The notes under the pieces are model-generated. The model made no database searches. It was not told the origin of the DNA and was given only the letters and a program-made list of their open reading frames with translations. This document shows positions 6,445 to 7,536 of a stretch of 7,536 nt of DNA, one piece after another. The number at the start of each line of letters is the position of its first letter. Within the stretch, counting starts at the first letter, position 1. Location of the stretch: the NCBI GenBank assembly GCA_029219125.1, contig JAQXSU010000172.1:1-7536 (forward strand), in the 5' to 3' direction. The position numbers and the translations under genes were made by a program. This stretch comes from Bacillota bacterium (GTDB lineage: Bacteria > Bacillota > Clostridia > Peptostreptococcales > Anaerovoracaceae).

Positions 6445-6538
6445 ACATGAAGTTCAATACGAAAAGATCAGTTGTAAATAACGCAGCACTCTCATCCCAG
6501 CAAGAAACCATTCAGGATATTTTATCAATACTTCATGT
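6445..6538. repeat. Inverted repeat ACATGAAGT / ACTTCATGT in the tnpB leader
   Basis: ACATGAAGT at 6445-6453 and ACTTCATGT at 6530-6538 are perfect 9-base inverted copies separated by 76 bases. TCAATAC is also directly repeated beside them (6454-6460 and 6525-6531). Both arms lie inside the 48-codon ORF, and the left arm includes its ATG. It could be a subterminal structure of the element or a chance match. Confidence 0.5.
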
Positions 6539-6593
6539 GTTTCGCTGCAGTCTATATAGCTTAAGAAATAAAAAGGAAGATAAGAGAGGATGA
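6447..6593 (+). CDS. Putative small accessory protein upstream of and overlapping tnpB, 48 aa
   Basis: This ORF of 48 codons runs from ATG 6447 to TGA 6591-6593 and overlaps the tnpB start as ATGA. I do not recognise a family. The N-terminus is basic (MKFNTKRSVV). The middle, SSQQETIQDILSILHVFRCS, could form an amphipathic helix, and the tail is strongly charged (RNKKEDKRG). No membrane segment is clear. The only ATG in the open frame is at 6447, because TAA 6417-6419 blocks extension. No good Shine-Dalgarno sequence precedes it, and the candidate promoter would leave only a short leader. The case for a real gene rests on the exact ATGA overlap and on the tnpB ribosome binding site lying inside its last codons. 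It could instead be a chance ORF in the element's left end. Confidence 0.45.
   Translation: MKFNTKRSVVNNAALSSQQETIQDILSILHVFRCSLYSLRNKKEDKRG
6571..6579 (+). promoter_or_regulatory. Ribosome binding site of tnpB
   Basis: AAAAGGAAG lies 10 bases before the ATG at 6590. The frame upstream of that ATG is closed by TAA at 6581-6583, so 6590 is the first possible ATG. Confidence 0.6.
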
Positions 6594-7536
6594 GGAAATT
6601 GCTGCGGAGTTATAAAACAGAGCTGAATCCCACAGCAGAGCAGAAGCAAGCGATTGACAGAACCATTGGTGTATGCAGATTTGTATATAACTTCTACATT
6701 GCACATAATAAGGAAATCTATGAAAAAGAAAATCGCTTTGTTTCCGGAAGAGGTTTTTCGGTCTGGCTCAATAACGAGTTCATTCCCAACCATCCGGATT
6801 ACACATGGATCAAGGAAGTGAGCTCAAAGGCGGTGAAGCAAAGCATCATGGATGCAGATTCGGCTTTTCGAAGATTCTTCAAATATCAGGCCGGATTTCC
6901 AAGATTCAAGAAAAAGGGTGTGAATGAACCCAAGATGTATTTCGTAAAGACGGATAAGAAAGCAATAATCCGCTGCGAGAGGCACCGGATTAAAATACCA
7001 ACCATCGGCTGGGTGCGGCTCAAGGAAAAGGGATATATTCCAACCGATTCTGAGAAGTATGTCATCCGGTCGGGAACGGTTTCCAAAAGAGCCGGACGCT
7101 ACTATATATCCGTGCTTGTGGAAACAGACAAAGTGGAAGAAAGGCCTGTTCTTACCAAAGAAGGCCTGGGCATAGACCTTGGGCTGAAGGAATTTGCAGC
7201 TTTGTCGAATGGAGATGTTTTTCGGAATATCAATAAAAGTTCTACCATAAAAAAGCTGGAAAAGAAATTAAAACGAGAGCAGAAGGCTTTATCCAGAAAG
7301 CTGGAAGCAAAGAAACGAGGAAAGAAAGGAGAAAACTATTCAAATATAGAAAAGCAAAAGTTGAAGGTACAGAGACTTCATCAGAGACTGGACCACATCA
7401 GAACAGATTATCTGAATCAGTGTATCAGTGACATTGCGAAAACCAAGCCGTCCTATATCACCATTGAGAATCTGAATGTGAGGGGCATGATGAAGAACAG
7501 GCATCTTTCGAAAGCAGTGGCAAACCAGAAGTTCTA
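6590..7536 (+). CDS. tnpB: TnpB RNA-guided endonuclease of an IS200/IS605-type element, partial (first 315 residues)
   Basis: The gene is open from ATG 6590 to the right edge, so the C-terminus is missing. The N-terminus (SYKTELNPTAEQKQAIDRTI, then CRFVYNFYI at 29-37) is the classic OrfB_IS605 start, and FPRFKKK (103-109) follows. The RuvC-like core begins with GIDLGLKEFA (194-203), where D196 is the expected first catalytic aspartate. ITIENLNVRGMM (290-301) carries the second acidic residue, E293. A basic helical segment (about 220-272) lies between them, as usual. The zinc-finger cysteines and last aspartate should lie beyond the window. Known TnpB proteins are nucleases guided by an RNA made from the element's right end, and they help keep the element in place. 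No tnpA is seen upstream in the window. Nothing visible is broken: there is no frameshift or stop. Its A-rich codons, including several ATA for Ile, contrast with the upstream operon and fit a mobile origin. Confidence 0.95.
   Translation, partial: MRKLLRSYKTELNPTAEQKQAIDRTIGVCRFVYNFYIAHNKEIYEKENRFVSGRGFSVWLNNEFIPNHPDYTWIKEVSSKAVKQSIMDADSAFRRFFKYQAGFPRFKKKGVNEPKMYFVKTDKKAIIRCERHRIKIPTIGWVRLKEKGYIPTDSEKYVIRSGTVSKRAGRYYISVLVETDKVEERPVLTKEGLGIDLGLKEFAALSNGDVFRNINKSSTIKKLEKKLKREQKALSRKLEAKKRGKKGENYSNIEKQKLKVQRLHQRLDHIRTDYLNQCISDIAKTKPSYITIENLNVRGMMKNRHLSKAVANQKF

Larger units (their letters stand above)
6353..7536 (+). mobile_element. 5' part of an IS200/IS605-family (IS1341-like, TnpB-only in view) element
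   Basis: The element is defined by tnpB and the AT-rich stretch before it. The left boundary is not fixed. It must fall between the operon terminator hairpin (ending 6352) and tnpB (6590), and the coordinate given is the outer limit. The right end and the guide RNA region lie outside the window. These elements do not make target-site duplications or terminal inverted repeats, so the boundary cannot be read directly from this sequence. Confidence 0.65.

Noticed and set aside
6533..6793. An 86-codon minus-strand ORF opposite the start of tnpB.
   Set aside because: It overlaps the strongly conserved N-terminal part of tnpB, has no ribosome binding site that I can see, and shows no family resemblance.

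Overview
The window looks like the chromosome of an anaerobic Clostridia-type Firmicute (Bacillota). Supporting signs are strong AGGAGG-type ribosome binding sites, an acyl-CoA:carboxylate CoA-transferase C-terminus of the kind used in butyrate or 4-hydroxybutyrate fermentation, a UPF0182 protein paired with a zinc-ribbon membrane protein, and a TnpB element. The taxonomic call is an inference from gene content. All genes lie on the + strand.

Layout: (1) 1-144 is the end of a CoA-transferase gene. (2) 234-377 is a 47-residue Asn/Lys/Gln-rich protein, closed by a strong hairpin terminator (406-438). (3) A near-consensus promoter (442-470) starts a three-gene operon. Its genes are a single-pass Glu/Pro-rich membrane protein (502-1323), a zinc-ribbon single-pass membrane protein with a very long acidic linker (1338-3371), and a seven-helix UPF0182 protein (3371-6271) whose start codon shares one base with the preceding stop. 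The operon ends at a long hairpin (6312-6352). (4) 6353-7536 holds the 5' part of a TnpB-type (IS200/IS605 or IS1341-like) element: an extended -10 promoter candidate, an unrecognised 48-codon ORF overlapping the tnpB start as ATGA, and tnpB itself, which runs off the right edge.

How the genes may work together: tight spacing, overlapping start and stop, one promoter and one terminator suggest the three membrane proteins are made together and act at the envelope. By topology reasoning, proteins 1 and 2 both expose long acidic, probably disordered segments to the cytoplasm. Protein 2 and UPF0182 both place folded domains outside. The biochemical role of UPF0182 is not known to me, so the function of this set is open. 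The most promising items for novelty are this membrane set and the small ORF coupled to tnpB.
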